The translations under genes were made by a program, and so were the position numbers. Positions 11,178 to 23,625 of a stretch of DNA of 64,000 nt are shown piece by piece (position 1 is the first letter of the stretch; each line of letters begins with the position of its first letter). The DNA lies in the NCBI GenBank assembly GCA_029990175.1, contig JARKIP010000011.1, forward strand, positions 7,254,001 to 7,318,000, given 5' to 3'. The notes under the pieces were generated by a model. That model ran no database searches. It was not told where the DNA came from and saw nothing but the letters and a program-made list of their open reading frames with translations. This DNA comes from Petunia secreta (taxonomy: Eukaryota > Streptophyta > Magnoliopsida > Solanales > Solanaceae).

Positions 11178-14100
11178 CTATGCATGTTTCAGATTATCTT
11201 CAACGAGTTCAATACAACGATATAAAACTAACTCAACGGGGTTCAAGGCACATACTGTGTCCGACGCAAATTGGTCATGATCCTTCTGGTTTTCTGCAAC
11301 AACTCCTGCCACTAACGCACGCAAAGGTAGAAGCCATTCGTTGTAAGCCTTCTGTAACATGTCCTTAGAAAGCACCCCAGTGTAGTTGGTTTTCCCTGTT
11401 ACATGATTTATGGAAGTCAGATGATCCGTACCAGTTAGTGTCACCTTTTGTTGACACCGAAATTCACGTAGAGGATAATTCAGTTTAGCCTACAAACGTT
11501 AGCAAACCTTCTACCAGAAAGACAAGACTTGAGACAACAAAAGACCTCCAGAAACTATCCACCGACGATTTGTTCATAGCTTTACGCAAAAGGCACTTGA
11601 TCAAATCAACTAGGCCCTTCATAAAATATTTATATTAATCATGTTAAATGTTTGTTCCACCCGCTTGTATTCCTTGAGAAAGTTGGACTATTGAAAGGAG
11701 AAAGTGCTTCCTAAGAAAATGTCATGGAAGAGCGAGGAAAGGCAAAACCTTTTTTTCCCCTTTAATCAGCAACGAATGACAAAACTTAAACTTAGAATTT
11801 CTAGGTCATGCCCCAACATTTCAAAACAAAATCAGGGACTAAAGAGGACTCATGTGTACAAAGAGCACTAATTATGCATATACCACCTGACCTAACAAAT
11901 TTAGTATTAATTAAATTAAAAGTCAAGAACATATTAAAATATCTGCTACAAAGCTAGTGTAATGGAAAGATATATCATGTCAATATTTAGCAATGGAAAG
12001 TTGAATGAATTTATATTAATGAGATTTGTGAAAGTTGTATAAACGGCCAAAGTCATATGCAGCCCCTTAAACTTGTCTCATTATTTCATTTAGACACTTA
12101 AACTAAGGGTTGTTCCTATTGAACACTTGAACTAGACACAAAGTGTGTCTATTCAACACATTTTTGGAAGTCAGCAAAAATATGTAGGCGCGTGACTATC
12201 AAACACAATGTCATTGTAATAAAGCCAATCAAACACTGACACTTGGAAATAACCAAAAAAAAAAAAAAGCAAAATCAAATTCGCCCCTCCCCTACATTTT
12301 GTCTTCTCCATTTCACTCTAACACTGCTTCTTAATTTCACCATTACAGGCCACAAGGCTCTCTTCAAAAACACGCTTTGACATTTTGATAGCATTAACTT
12401 CAAAAGAATCAGTAATATTTTAATTCGTATCTCTCATTTTCCCAAATACTATAGCCAATAAACAATTCCACCATTTGAAGAAAGTTGTTAAGAAAGTGAA
12501 ATGAAAAGAATCTATAGCTATGTCAGTCGATTTCCAGGCGATGTAGATGGATTTTAAGTGAAAATATCTGTAATTTTTCAGGTGATGTCGATAGATCACA
12601 TCAAAATTCTTATCTTTTTGTCGAATATAAAACTAAACATATATGTGAAAAGGATGTTAATGAAAACTAATTACAGTGGTGTTGGAATTGGGCGCAGATT
12701 GGAGAAAACATATCTAAGGTACTTGTAGAAGTGATCTTGGCGGTGGTGTTATGCAGAGAAGTGATAAGTGGGTTTGGGAAGTCAACCATGGAACTTGCTT
12801 TTGGCCATGAAAATTGCTGGCATGCTTGTCTGACTACTTCAATGAAAACCACAGGAAAAGAAAATGAGAGAGAAGAAGAAAGACAGAAAAAGAAAAAAAA
12901 ATGGGCTAGGCAATTTTGAGATACTCAACGCGCTGAGGGAGAGTGTCAAGTACACTCTTTGCCATGTCAGCAACGTGTGTCTAATAGATCCACTTTTGAT
13001 ATAGTTTAAGTGTTTAATAGGTACAAGTTCAAGTTTGAGTGTCTAAATGAAATTATCGGACAAGTTCAAGGGGCCATGTATATATTTGGCCTGTATAAAC
13101 TGTCACTCTCTCCGTTCCGATTTATACAACTCTTTTCATTTTATGGAATACTCTAAGATGTTTGACACCATCATTGAGATTTATTATATACAACTTTCAG
13201 AACCTCTTAAATTCGAATTCATAATAAATTTAATACTAAGTTTCTATCTGATGTTTTCTTTGTTAAACTAATTTTCAACTATTACTTTGATATCACCTTC
13301 TACTGGCGCTAATATAAATAACTCAAATTAACATCTTAAATTTCGTATTCAATCAAATAGCGACACACAGCAGGAACAAAGTATCTTTAGTAAAATAGTG
13401 TCAAACATTATAGAGAAGCCACAAATAGGATTACCATGTAACTGGGACCGCGAGAATATTATTCTAATCAAAGATCAAATTGGAAATATGACAAACCAAT
13501 CTCATGTAGAAGCAACCATAAAAAACATTTGACGTATAGTCCAAACGAGAATTGCACTATCTCATAAGTAGACTACCCTTACCAGTTGACTCTCTGATCA
13601 GTACAAACCGATATAGATTGAGCGCTGATAGAACCTGTAGTTTGTGGAAAACATACAGTGAGAAAACATATATTTAATCAATGCAATTTAAAGAGCAGAA
13701 AGGAGCTCCTTCATAATTCCAAACTTGGTAAGCTATGAGGGTATTGGGTGAAAATTATGAAGGGCAAGACACTGAGTCATAAACTAACGCATGTGATCAA
13801 CCAAGAATGGGATTAATCTGACTCAAAGAGGCAAAGAGCCATCACTCCTCATTGTCTTTTCACCAGACAGGAAACAGCACAGAGATTATAGAAAAAAGAA
13901 AAAGAAAAAAAGCTTCTTAAGTGAACATCATGTTAATAATAACTTTAGAGGTAGCACCCTCGGGCCCTTAAACCAACATTAATGCCAAAGAAGCCATAAG
14001 AAATCTGCAATGCTAAAACACTTAGCCCAGAATTTCAGGCAAAACTACTTTCCAAAACTTGCTCCTTGTGAACAAATTAAGTAAAACATGTTTAGCATCT

Positions 14101-17100
14101 TCAAAATATTCTTTCTCAAGCTACCAAGATCAAAGCCACAGAATTTCAGGCAAAACAGCTTTTCAATACTGGAAGAAGTATATTTCATCCTCTCTATATC
14201 CAAGAAAAATTCAAATAGAACTCTACTAAAAGAAGAATAAGGAAATATCCAGCTGTCAAGTCCTAATGCAAAACTATAATTGCTAATATAAGTCACACAT
14301 TGTGGAGTGGAAAAAGGAGAAATAATTACTGCATCACTGTACTCAGGAAGTGACGGAGGGCCACCCTTTGGGGGCTTTAGAACCAGCTCCACTAGTTCCA
14401 GAACACCAGCACTCCAAAACGAGGGACATTGAGAAAACTTCATCTCTGCCTCTGAGACTCCACTTGTTACCGACATGTTTCTACTATGTTCCTCATGCAT
14501 TTCTCTTTTAACACAATCTAAAAGTATTGCAATCTGTACAAAACAATTTACTTATAAATGAGTTTAATCAAGTGTACTCCACGAACAATTACTCTAGCGG
14601 AAAACTTCTCTAGCAACTGGAGGAGGACATACCATAGAAGAACACTCATTGTTCAGTATCAAAGCCTTTAAGATATCAAACCTTAAAGAACTTGGAACAT
14701 CTGCAAGCACCTGATAACATAAAACCAATATAATCAAATGGCCACATGCTAATCTAGCCGCAAATTCTCTATGAAAAAGCGAGCGGAAGACAAAATGATT
14801 CAATCCCCACTTATCTTTTTTTTTTTAAAAAAAATCACGATATATGGCCAATAACACATTTAACAACAAAGAACCACGTGAAGCATTTATGAAATAGACA
14901 CAAAGCGAGATAGCGGTACTAACATAGAAGTAAAAAGTATCCTCGAGGATTTTATCAGCATTCACCCCTTTTTGTTAGTTTTTTCTCCTTTCTCAAACTC
15001 TTCTAATTAGAGGACAACAACGCCCTTTTCTAACAGATAATTAGGCCATATTTCTCCAAAAAATTCAATGGCATAATAATTAGTCAAAGTCCGCACAAGG
15101 TTTGAAATTCCACTCAAGCAAAGATGAAGATTTCCATTTCAACTAGCCCAAGGTGCCAATACCAGTAGTGGCGCATTTAGGGATTGGTGTTCCTTGTAAA
15201 AGGGTAAGATGTAACTTTTAGTAAAACAATGCATGCACCGATATTTTAATACCTTGAAATGTCTAGGATTACTTTAAGCTTGACCTTTAAAAAAATATAG
15301 ATTTCACCTTGAAGAATGGAGAAAGTTTGAATGGAGAAACACTATAGAGAGTAATGTTTATAGGACAACTAAAAGTAAGCCTGAATATATGAACTGCAAA
15401 TTTAGCCAGTATAAGAAGAGTGAAGCTTATGTTGTGGAAAGCACCTCCACATTCTTCGAGTCACCAAGGGATAAAATTACCATCCCAGGAAAAAAAAAAA
15501 GTAGAAGAAGAGTGAAGATTATGTGAGATTAGACGGGATTGCATTATCTAAACATAATAGCTACAAAATTAAATGATCTATGCTCGATGTTTCAAGAGAT
15601 GGTACAATATATGAAGATGTTACATGTAGAATCAAAACAGGGATGATTGAAATGGAGAAGTGTCATTGGATTGTTATGTGATAAATATATGTTTCAAAGT
15701 GAAAAGCAAGTTCTATAAATGGTTGTAAGACCAGCAATGATATAAAGAAGTGAATGTTAAGTCTCTAAAATCCAACATATCCACAAAATGAATGTCAGAA
15801 AACTGCAAATTCAAAGATAGACGGTCATACACGATTACAGTAACCACGTTAAGCAGAAGGTGCCAGTAGCACCTATAGAGGATGAAATTAGAGAGGGTCG
15901 CTTGAGAAAGTTTTATGCCTTATATTGACCTTCAGTTGCACTTGATCTTCAGGTGTGAAACCATAGTGATTAAAGCTATAAGGTAGACCTAAAATAAAAA
16001 GAAAGTTGTCTTGAAATACCTGTGATCTTTTTGAATCCATGCAGACTTGGTGGAAACAGCATACAATGGAAGAAGATCTATGTATACTATACAAATTAGT
16101 AGGAAGCAAGCTTTAGTCATGTTAGTGCACCACTCTACATCCATTACTCGGGAGAGGTTCTCTAGTCTTGTTAGAGATTTATATGCCAATAGAACATGTA
16201 GAGAACTTCTAGTGCTAGAGAAACTAAAGTTGTACAGAACTGGACGGGCTTAAATGGGGTGACATGAACGGTGAGGATGCATACAACCAGCACCAACTTC
16301 CTGGAATGAAGGGGTAGTTGTTGTAACATTTAGGATTAATTTCTTGAAAACTAGTCATAAGACCATAAAGATGTGAATTGTCAATGTTTCTCACGTGCAC
16401 TTTCAGGTACTCGGTTAGAGTGTTAAGTTCATAGGTATCTCTTGACAAATTGGGCAAGTGCAATCTCTAGTAAATCTACACACTAATAAGAGAAGAAAAG
16501 AAAAAAAAAGGAGTTAAACTGACAGTACTCTTATATCTTATACCATTTTGGGGTAAACAATTCCAAGGCACTCATCTTTCTTCATTGGACAGATGGTTTA
16601 ACAACATGGAATCTAATACTAAGTAGTTTAAAATTCAAACCAGAGAACACGTCATTTTCTAGTCTCTTGCAGTAGGACAGTGCACCTGAACTGTTATTAT
16701 GCAATATTTTTTCGTCTCCAAATTAATTACTCCTATCATATAAGAAACGCCAGAAAATGAGGATCTTACAACCTGTAAGAAATACACTGTAAAGACCAGC
16801 ATCAGTTCAGTTACCTCCACCCCTTATTTAAGGGTAAGAGATCATTCAAAGATTCACAAACGGATCTTACAGATGCAACATATGCTGATATCACAGTTAG
16901 CAAGAAAGATCATCTTTCTAAAGAAAAGCATCAATAGATTTTCATTTTGCTCTAGACAGGAGTCATGTAATTCCAGTATGATGATAATAATATGAAAGTG
17001 CTGCTGTAGGAAAATAAGAAACTCCAAAGCACAAACAAAATGCTTTACCTTCTTCAAGGCATCAAAAGACTTCTTCCGCATAGCAGCATTTGGTGCATAT

Positions 17101-20100
17101 ATAATGACCATTTCAATCGCCTACACAGCGCACTTCAACTTTAGGGCTTAAGTATGAAGTAGCTCAAAAGAACCCAAGATGTCGCAACAGTTCACCTGCA
17201 ATGCCGTATATAGGGTAGGCATATATGTGGAGTAGTCCATAATGTCATTTTGAATTTCTTGGGGTACACATCCATCCATAATGCAAAGCAGGAAATCAAG
17301 AGCATGCATTTTCAAATCCCATGATAGGTTGACACTTGACAAGACATGCTTTAGCATGCCTATTGCCTGCCATCTTTTAGTCTGGTTTATTTGAAGTTCT
17401 CTTTTCAGTGCTCCAAAATCTGCATCAGCAGCCATTGATGCCTCATCGGATTTGTAACCCCAGATAACTGCAGAATACATCAGGAGAAATTTAGACAGGT
17501 GAGTCGGAAGTTAGCCAACATCTGGTGAGAGGAAGAACAATTATTTAGATCCAGAAAATATTGACCTGCAAGTGATCCACCATGCTTGACGTGAGAAAAG
17601 CAAGCCATGGCATCATCCCCGTCATCTGAAAATTTCAGTAGGCCGTTAACGATAAATAACACCTCTGCATGAACTGCTCTCTAACTTTCTAATCCAGCGA
17701 CAACATTATTCTCAATTTGTCATGCAGGGAAAGTAGCATAACGTTTCTTAACTGATGATAGCAGATAATACAGGAATAAGTTCCAACCTCAAAGGCCTTT
17801 ATTGAAGAAGTACTTAAGCAAAATCCAACTACCACCTCTAGCTACCTCAGGAGTTGAACATAAAAAGAAAATAGGATGCACATATTTACCTCCACATATG
17901 GTTGTGAACTTATCAACATCAGGTCCAGTAAGTAATCCGTCATATGATAAATCACAGAATGGAAGAAATCGTGACAGGTGTAGCAAAAAGGGATGAAGGC
18001 TTGAGATATTATGCCCCATTGCAATTGAAGCAAGAGCCTGTATGCGGGGAACGGAATATTGTCATAAAACAAAGACATTGGAATGGAATTTCAGGAAAAC
18101 ATAATAATGGCACTCGAACAAGTAGCAGAAGAGCGCAAGCTAGATTTTACATTGTGTCAGGAACACTGACCATGACTTGCAAGACGAACAGGCCCAATAA
18201 AGCACAGAGTTTTTTCTTATCTTTCTGTTCCTGTGCAGCAAACATCAATCAGAATAATATAAAGAAAACAAGAAGCAGCATACAAAAATATCACGGACCA
18301 ACTTTTTGCAAACAGCTTGTATTGAATCTGCAAGGCCAATTGCTTTGTGGAATAAGTCCTCAGTGTTTTTGTCTTCCACATCTGCCTCTAAGGACACGGA
18401 CTTTAAAACACCAAGAATAACAGGAACTGCAACTTTCACTTGCTCAAATTGCCGTCTTTGGATGAGTAATATAACTGAAACCAATGGATAAGGTAAAGAA
18501 ATCAAATCATGTCATTGATGGCAATAGTGTGCTGACAGAAGAAGTAAGTATTATTTAGAGGATTAAACCCTCACTGACTAATTTTAGCACTAAAGTTTGG
18601 ACCAACGAATTTAACTTTTAATTTACTCACGGCAGCGAAGAGAAATAAACTTAAATTTTCAGTTTGATTTCACTAACTCGAGTAACTCAACCGCAAAAGC
18701 TAGCTCTTGAGGATTACCCAAGTACATATAAGGGGAGACAACCAGCCCATTCCTCAACCAATGTGGGTCTCTCACTCAATCTACTATCCCCCCCCCCCCC
18801 CCCCCACGCCCAGGTTTAATGGAGTGTAGCAAATAACATGGGGGCCCAAAAGGGAACTCGTCTTGCTCTAATACCACTTGAAGAAATTGATCTTGGGCCT
18901 AACTCAATTCCAAAAGCTAGCTCTTACGCGGAGGATTGCCCAAGTCCACTTAAGGAGACAACTAGCTCATTCCTCACGATGTGGAATCTAACCCACTCTA
19001 ACAAAAGTCAAATAATCAATAAGTTACTATATTTTAACGTATGTTATATTCATTAAATTGTAAGCAGAGAATATTATATAGGATATCTAGAATGTTCTGT
19101 ATTGTATTAAGCATAGTCACCTTCAAACAATATCCAGAATAATTTGTATTTCATTGTAGCATATTCACTTACCTTGTTAGATATAGAGAATAACTACTTG
19201 TGGAGTAGCATATGCCCCTATTAAAGGAGCTCTATGTGATATTGTTACTCACAGAACACATGACAAGTTCTCTTTTATTTTCACAATTCTACATGGTGTC
19301 AAAGCCTCTGCCACATTACAGCATGAGAATTCACTGTGCAGACTTGTCCCTCCAACTAGTTCTCTCTTTCACACACAAGCGTTGCTGGAGGAGGCATAGT
19401 TCAAGTGATTTCCTCACATTAAACATTTGGTGCTTATTTTTGTAGCAAACTTGTCGTGTAACAACAATGGTCAGACTTCTCCTGTTCCATAAAGAGCTCG
19501 AACAGTACATCACCGCTCTGCCTTTTCTCTGGGTCCTCTGGGTGATTACAACCTCCCATATTTTTCTCCCGATTATCGTACAAAGAGCCTCCTCTTTTGT
19601 CTCTCGACAAATATTTTCCTATCAAGACTTTATTAAAGCATTTAACATCGCTGATAAATAATTTTCGGAATTTTAAACAGGAGCCTCCGATTCAATATGA
19701 GAAACCACAAGGTCACATTCTTTATCAATTAATTTTTCTTGTTCGGATATATATTTCGTCATGGAATCCTCTTGCCCAGCTTGAGATTGTTAATCTAGGA
19801 AACATTGAAGTTTTAATTGGGATGATCACTGGATTGGGCAAGGAAGCTTGAAAAACCTCTTTCCAGACTTGTACTCTATCAGTTTACAAAAACAAGCAAT
19901 GGTTGGGCAAGGTATGGGGTCCTCAAGGTTGGAATTTAAACTTCAGAAGATTACTTAATGATTGGGAAGTGGCAAGGGTTTCCAGTTTTTTGCAGATTCT
20001 CCAGCCTTTTAGGGGCACTTCAGAGTCTAAAGACAAGTTAACTTGGACTCTGAACACTAAAGGAACTTACACAGTCAAGGATGCTTATGGGAAACTAAAT

Positions 20101-23092
20101 CACAATGGCTCAATGACTGAATTGTGGCCCTGGAAACACATCTGGAGAATCAGAGTTCCCCTCAAAGTCTCATGTTTTGTATGGTTGGTGATTAAACGTG
20201 CATGTTTAACTCATGAGATCCTACAAAGAAGAGGTTTCCAGATTTGTTCTAAGTGCTTTCTGTGTGGTCAGGAAGTGGAAAACAATGGACACTTGTTTCT
20301 ACACTGCAAAGTCACTACAAATCTGTGGAACATGTTCTTATGTATGAGGTCTATTGGGTGTTGCCTGGAACCACACTAGATCTGATCAAGAGTTGGAAAG
20401 CAATAGGCAGAAGAAATGGTGGCAATGATAATTGGAAAATTATACCAGCATGCATATGGTGGACAATCTGGAAGGAAAGAAATTCTAGGTGCTTTGAAGA
20501 TAAGATCTGCTCCATCCAGAAAATTAAAATGAACTGTCTTTCTTTGTTCTATTTTTGGTGTAAACATGAACTTCTTGATGAGATAGGGGATTGGATTGAC
20601 ACAATAGGTGCCTTGTAATTAGTTTCTAAGTTAGATGTTCCCTACTTTTGCTCTTTTGGAGTTGTAATCTCAAACTTCATCATCTTCCTGATGCTGAAGT
20701 TTGTTTTCTACTGTTAATATATTTTTGTTACCTTCTTCAAAAAACTACCCCCTTTCTTTTCAGTACTAAGAGATCCCACCAACTATTAGTCCCAGCCATA
20801 TCCATTTCCAGCAAAGGAATAGCTCCAGGAAATAGAAAAACTATTCAGTCCAAACCACCAGGATAAAAGGCAAGCCTATGAACTCAAGTTGCAGTTTAGC
20901 ATGTGACTCCCAGTTTTGATGATTCCACCGTATTAAGGGACGGCAAAGGGTACAGAATTAATCATTTAAACAGTAACTGGGATTAGTTACTCACTATTAT
21001 ATTTTCATAATCCTCATCCTTAAGAAAACAAACTAGAAAATAAGAGTAACGCATTGCAGGAGCGCACAGAATCCATATTAGTATGAAATACGGGTTTCGG
21101 AGTATAAGTGACTGTTTTAGGAACACGCAAATCATTTGGAAGATCATAAGTCCAAACAGTAGTCCTAATCTCTGCTGTGAGAATAAGTTCAAATTCCCCC
21201 CTGGGGATTCAGCAATAACATTATGAGATTTCAGCATTCTACCAACTTGACAAGTATCATTACACAGTTAGAAGCTCTTTTCTCGAGTCTATCCATAGCT
21301 TGTCAATCAATGAAATATCATTGGGATTACAGCCCCTTTCTCCCACATAGTAGTAGCACAAATGGAGCAAGGAGGTACTCTATATTCTTCAGTACCAATT
21401 TTTTGCTCACACTTGTCAAGATAAATACATATTAGTTGCATATGACCCTTTTGAGCTCCTAGAGTAGACATGCAAAGGATCAAATAAATGTACTCTTTCT
21501 CAAACATTTCGCAATCTGGAGCTCCAGCACCAAGTCTGAATTGCAAAATGAGATAACGAAGGTAGATGATGGCATATACATGTGTTTATGGAACAATGGA
21601 AGAGATGGACTGTAAGTCAGTTTTACTTTCAATCAGTGTCTGTTTTAATATAGGTGCTCTCTATTCGTTGACAAAGCATCATATCTCACACCACTTGGAG
21701 GGGCTATATTTGATAACTGAGAAATGCCCAAGGGCCAATGCCATACGGTTCGAACTCTGTGGGTAATGGGCATGCCCCTCTACCCGGCTTTTGTCCGCGG
21801 CGAGTTCAAACTGGTGACGTGGACCTAATCCACACATCACAAGTTGAACTCTTACCACTAGACCAAAGTTGAGGTACTTTTAAAGCATCGACGTCTTTTT
21901 GGCAGGGGAGCTGGAGGAAACTCTCAATCCACTTCACCACTTGCTTGGAAGTTACAAGCCTTAAGAAAACTATCTAAATTCACCCTTTAGTGGATTGTTT
22001 ACATAAGACTTGCAATGGTACATTAAAACCTAGTGTTCAACTGAAAGAAATCTTTGGGTATGATAAGAGGTAGTAGTGACACAAAATCATTCAAAGTTAG
22101 CTTGGAGTACTTTTTAATATGATGTTTTAAGGAACTAGCTGAACTAAAAGGATCGTTGCACTTTGGGATACAGAAGACAGTTCACTCTATCCCTCTCCAT
22201 GGTGATAATTTAAATAATACACATTCAATGTTAGCTGCTGGCAAACTATTACATTGCCAAAAAAAAAAAAAATCAATCATAGAATGGATTACCTTTGACA
22301 AGGCCATCTAGAAGAGGAGCAAAATAGCAAGGGAGCTTGAAAGTTTCACTTGGGGAACTTAACGCCTAAAATTACAACATAAACCTTGTTCTTAAACCAT
22401 CATAAAAACAAAGAAATAATAGCATATTTAAAAAATCACATGAAATTTTCCTCGGTCATGTGGATAAGACAGGAAATGGTAAAACCAGCATCAATGTAGA
22501 ACTCAAACAAGTCTATACCTCGCAAAGAATGGATAGCATTTCACGCGGAGTACATGTACTAACTAGATGACTGATAACACGTTCAGCAATCTCCGAGCAT
22601 CGTTTAGACGTACAAGCAAATTTACAAACTAGTTTGGGCAACTCAAAGGATAAAGCCTCAATAACTTCCTGCAACACAAAAAGTACAATAAATCACACTT
22701 GTTATTCAATTTCATTACTTCATTAAACCTAATAATTACCGGGTTTCGCGATGGTGAAGTAACGAAATGATCAATTTCAGTAAGAATATCGAAAGCAGTT
22801 GTTTCCAATTCCACATTTGATGAATCTTCTATTGCTGAGACGGCGATGGGAGCAAGTAAATCGACTAATTCATAGGATTTGGTAAAGTCACCGGAGGATT
22901 CATTTAACTGAAAGGAATAAAAAAAAATCAACAATTTTAGGATATATAGCTACTATAAAAGTTCATGTAAATAGTTACTCTGTGTGTGTTATGACTTACT
23001 TGAGAGCATGTAGCTAGGGTATGTTTAAGGCGAGGAATAATCAGAGAATTGGGACAAGTTGCGCCGCCGTGATTTAACTCATCTTCCGACAT
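11178..23092 (-). CDS. ALF4: ALF4-like protein (aberrant root formation protein 4, glomulin family), 14 exons
   Basis: Exons read by hand: 23092-23000, 22907-22740, 22668-22519, 22365-22293, 18474-18299, 18230-18171, 18037-17890, 17625-17566, 17467-17196, 17120-17049, 14710-14633, 14533-14330, 13634-13583, 11395-11178. All junctions are GT-AG, phases agree, and the sum is 1824 nt, or 607 residues plus TAG. Arabidopsis ALF4 is about 626. The C-terminus (LNPVELVLYRCIELVEDNLK) and NEWLLPLRALV match ALF4 as I remember it. In Arabidopsis, ALF4 is a nuclear protein needed for pericycle divisions in lateral root initiation, and it binds RBX1 to restrain SCF ubiquitin ligases. The start is the first in-frame ATG, with an in-frame stop upstream. 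Exon 5 may instead use an in-frame donor 15 nt further on. Introns 4, 10 and 13 (2.2-3.8 kb) carry mobile elements. No coding damage was seen. Confidence 0.88.
12045..13091. mobile_element. Non-autonomous MULE (Mutator-like) in ALF4 intron 13
   Basis: 1047 bp with long inverted ends. The left arm from GGCCAAAGTCATATGC and the right arm read inwards from GGCCAAATATATACATGG stay alignable for about 130 bp. A perfect 9-bp target duplication, TGTATAAAC, lies at 12036-12044 and 13092-13100. Long TIRs with 9-bp duplications define Mutator-like elements. The 700-bp core holds two unrecognised short frames (12667-12852 minus, 12731-12919 plus). A captured host fragment is possible but not shown. Confidence 0.88.
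15590..15935 (+). pseudogene. RTE-type LINE fragment, C-terminal end of reverse transcriptase (ALF4 intron 10)
   Basis: Interrupted frames give the conserved C-terminal string of plant RTE-clade reverse transcriptases: a DVTxRIK..M segment (about 15615), YK..VRPAMIY..EC (about 15715-15760), and PIEDEIREGRLR (about 15870-15905). Many stops and frameshifts. Antisense to ALF4. No 5' part, tail or target duplication identified. Confidence 0.65.
18640..19000. repeat. Two copies of a dispersed repeat around a poly-C tract (ALF4 intron 4)
   Basis: A segment like CAAAAGCTAGCTCTTGAGGATTACCCAAG..GGAGACAAC..CATTCCTCA..ATGTGG occurs at about 18690-18775 and again at about 18905-18985. The copies are separated by an 18-base C run (18788-18805) and CCACTTGAAGAAATTGATC. 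This motif is a common dispersed plant repeat, probably an LTR or TRIM end. The family was not identified and no target duplication was found. Confidence 0.5.
19810..20744 (+). pseudogene. L1-type LINE 3' end with zf-RVT domain (ALF4 intron 4)
   Basis: The 19903-20379 frame encodes the zinc-binding region that follows reverse transcriptase in plant L1 LINEs: TWTLNTKGTYTVKDAY, then WKHIWRIRVPLKVSCFVW, then CFLCGQEVENNGHLFLHC. The matching frame continues at about 20340-20618 after a frameshift, with the WWTIWKERNSRCF motif. A further part lies upstream at about 19822-19915 in another frame. The 3' UTR ends in a TTAATATATTTTTGTTAC-type sequence and a short A run at about 20744. 5'-truncated, antisense to ALF4, not functional. 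Confidence 0.82.
21708..21880 (-). mobile_element. tRNA-derived SINE (ALF4 intron 4)
   Basis: On the minus strand an A box TGGTCTAGTGG (21865-21855) is followed at tRNA-like spacing by a degenerate B box AGTTTGAACTC (21812-21802). Then comes a body with GACAAAAGCCGGGTAGAGG and an end near GGGCATTTCTCAGTTATC. This composition matches SINEs common in Solanaceae, as I recall them. Same orientation as ALF4. Target duplication not resolved. Confidence 0.65.
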
Positions 23093-23159
23093 TCCGATCT
23101 CTCTTTCGCCGCCGGCGATGTTGCCGTGGGGGTTTTTTAATCCCTTAATTGACTCTCCG

Positions 23160-23171
23160 TTTCGCGGGAAA
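23160..23171 (-). promoter_or_regulatory. E2F-like site in the ALF4 leader
   Basis: TTTCCCGCGAAA on the coding strand (TTTCGCGGGAAA on plus) is about 70 bp upstream of the ALF4 ATG. It contains the plant E2F consensus TTTCCCGC and is near-palindromic. This suggests cell-cycle-linked transcription, which would fit a regulator of division competence, but the transcription start is unknown. Confidence 0.45.
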
Positions 23172-23196
23172 CTTTGCAAGTGTTTTAGTGCTGCTT

Positions 23197-23625
23197 AGAG
23201 CCCGTTTGGATTGGCTGAACAAAAATTGGCTTTACAACACAAATGTTTAACGTATTTTTTAAGTGCTCGAGTTTGTTAGTATTGGAATTGAATAAAAGTT
23301 GCTGACGTGTTTGGTAAAAAAATAATTTTTTTATAATTAAATTATCTTTAAAATAAACAAAAGAAAAGGGAAGAATAATCTAGGACATTTGTTTGTGAAT
23401 GTCTTAGTAGAATTAGAAAAAACTATAAGCGATAAAACGGTAAAATCGTTGATCAAACCATAATAGGTTTTAAGCTAAAAGTAATAAGTTAGGATTTCCC
23501 AACTTATAGATTTTGACTATTTTGAATATTTTGGGGTTTAAAAGCCAAATACTTTTAAGCAATTTTAAATTATCCAAACACTCATAACAGGAAAAAGTGG
23601 CTTAAAATCCAAACACCTTCTTAGT
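23197..23625. repeat. MITE-like element upstream of ALF4
   Basis: Begins GAGCCCGTTTGGATTGGCT and ends AAAATCCAAACACCTTC, giving an imperfect inverted GTTTGGATT terminus. The AT-rich interior repeatedly uses AAGCCAAATAC/AAAGTGGCTT-type motifs. This is the look of common plant MITEs near genes. Ends and target duplication are not certain. Confidence 0.45.

Noticed and set aside
12667..12919. Overlapping short ORFs inside the MULE
   Set aside because: No protein family recognised. Kept as a question about gene capture rather than a gene call.
17944..18420. 158-codon plus-strand ORF
   Set aside because: It is the antisense shadow of ALF4 exons 5-7 and their introns, which have matching splice sites on the other strand.
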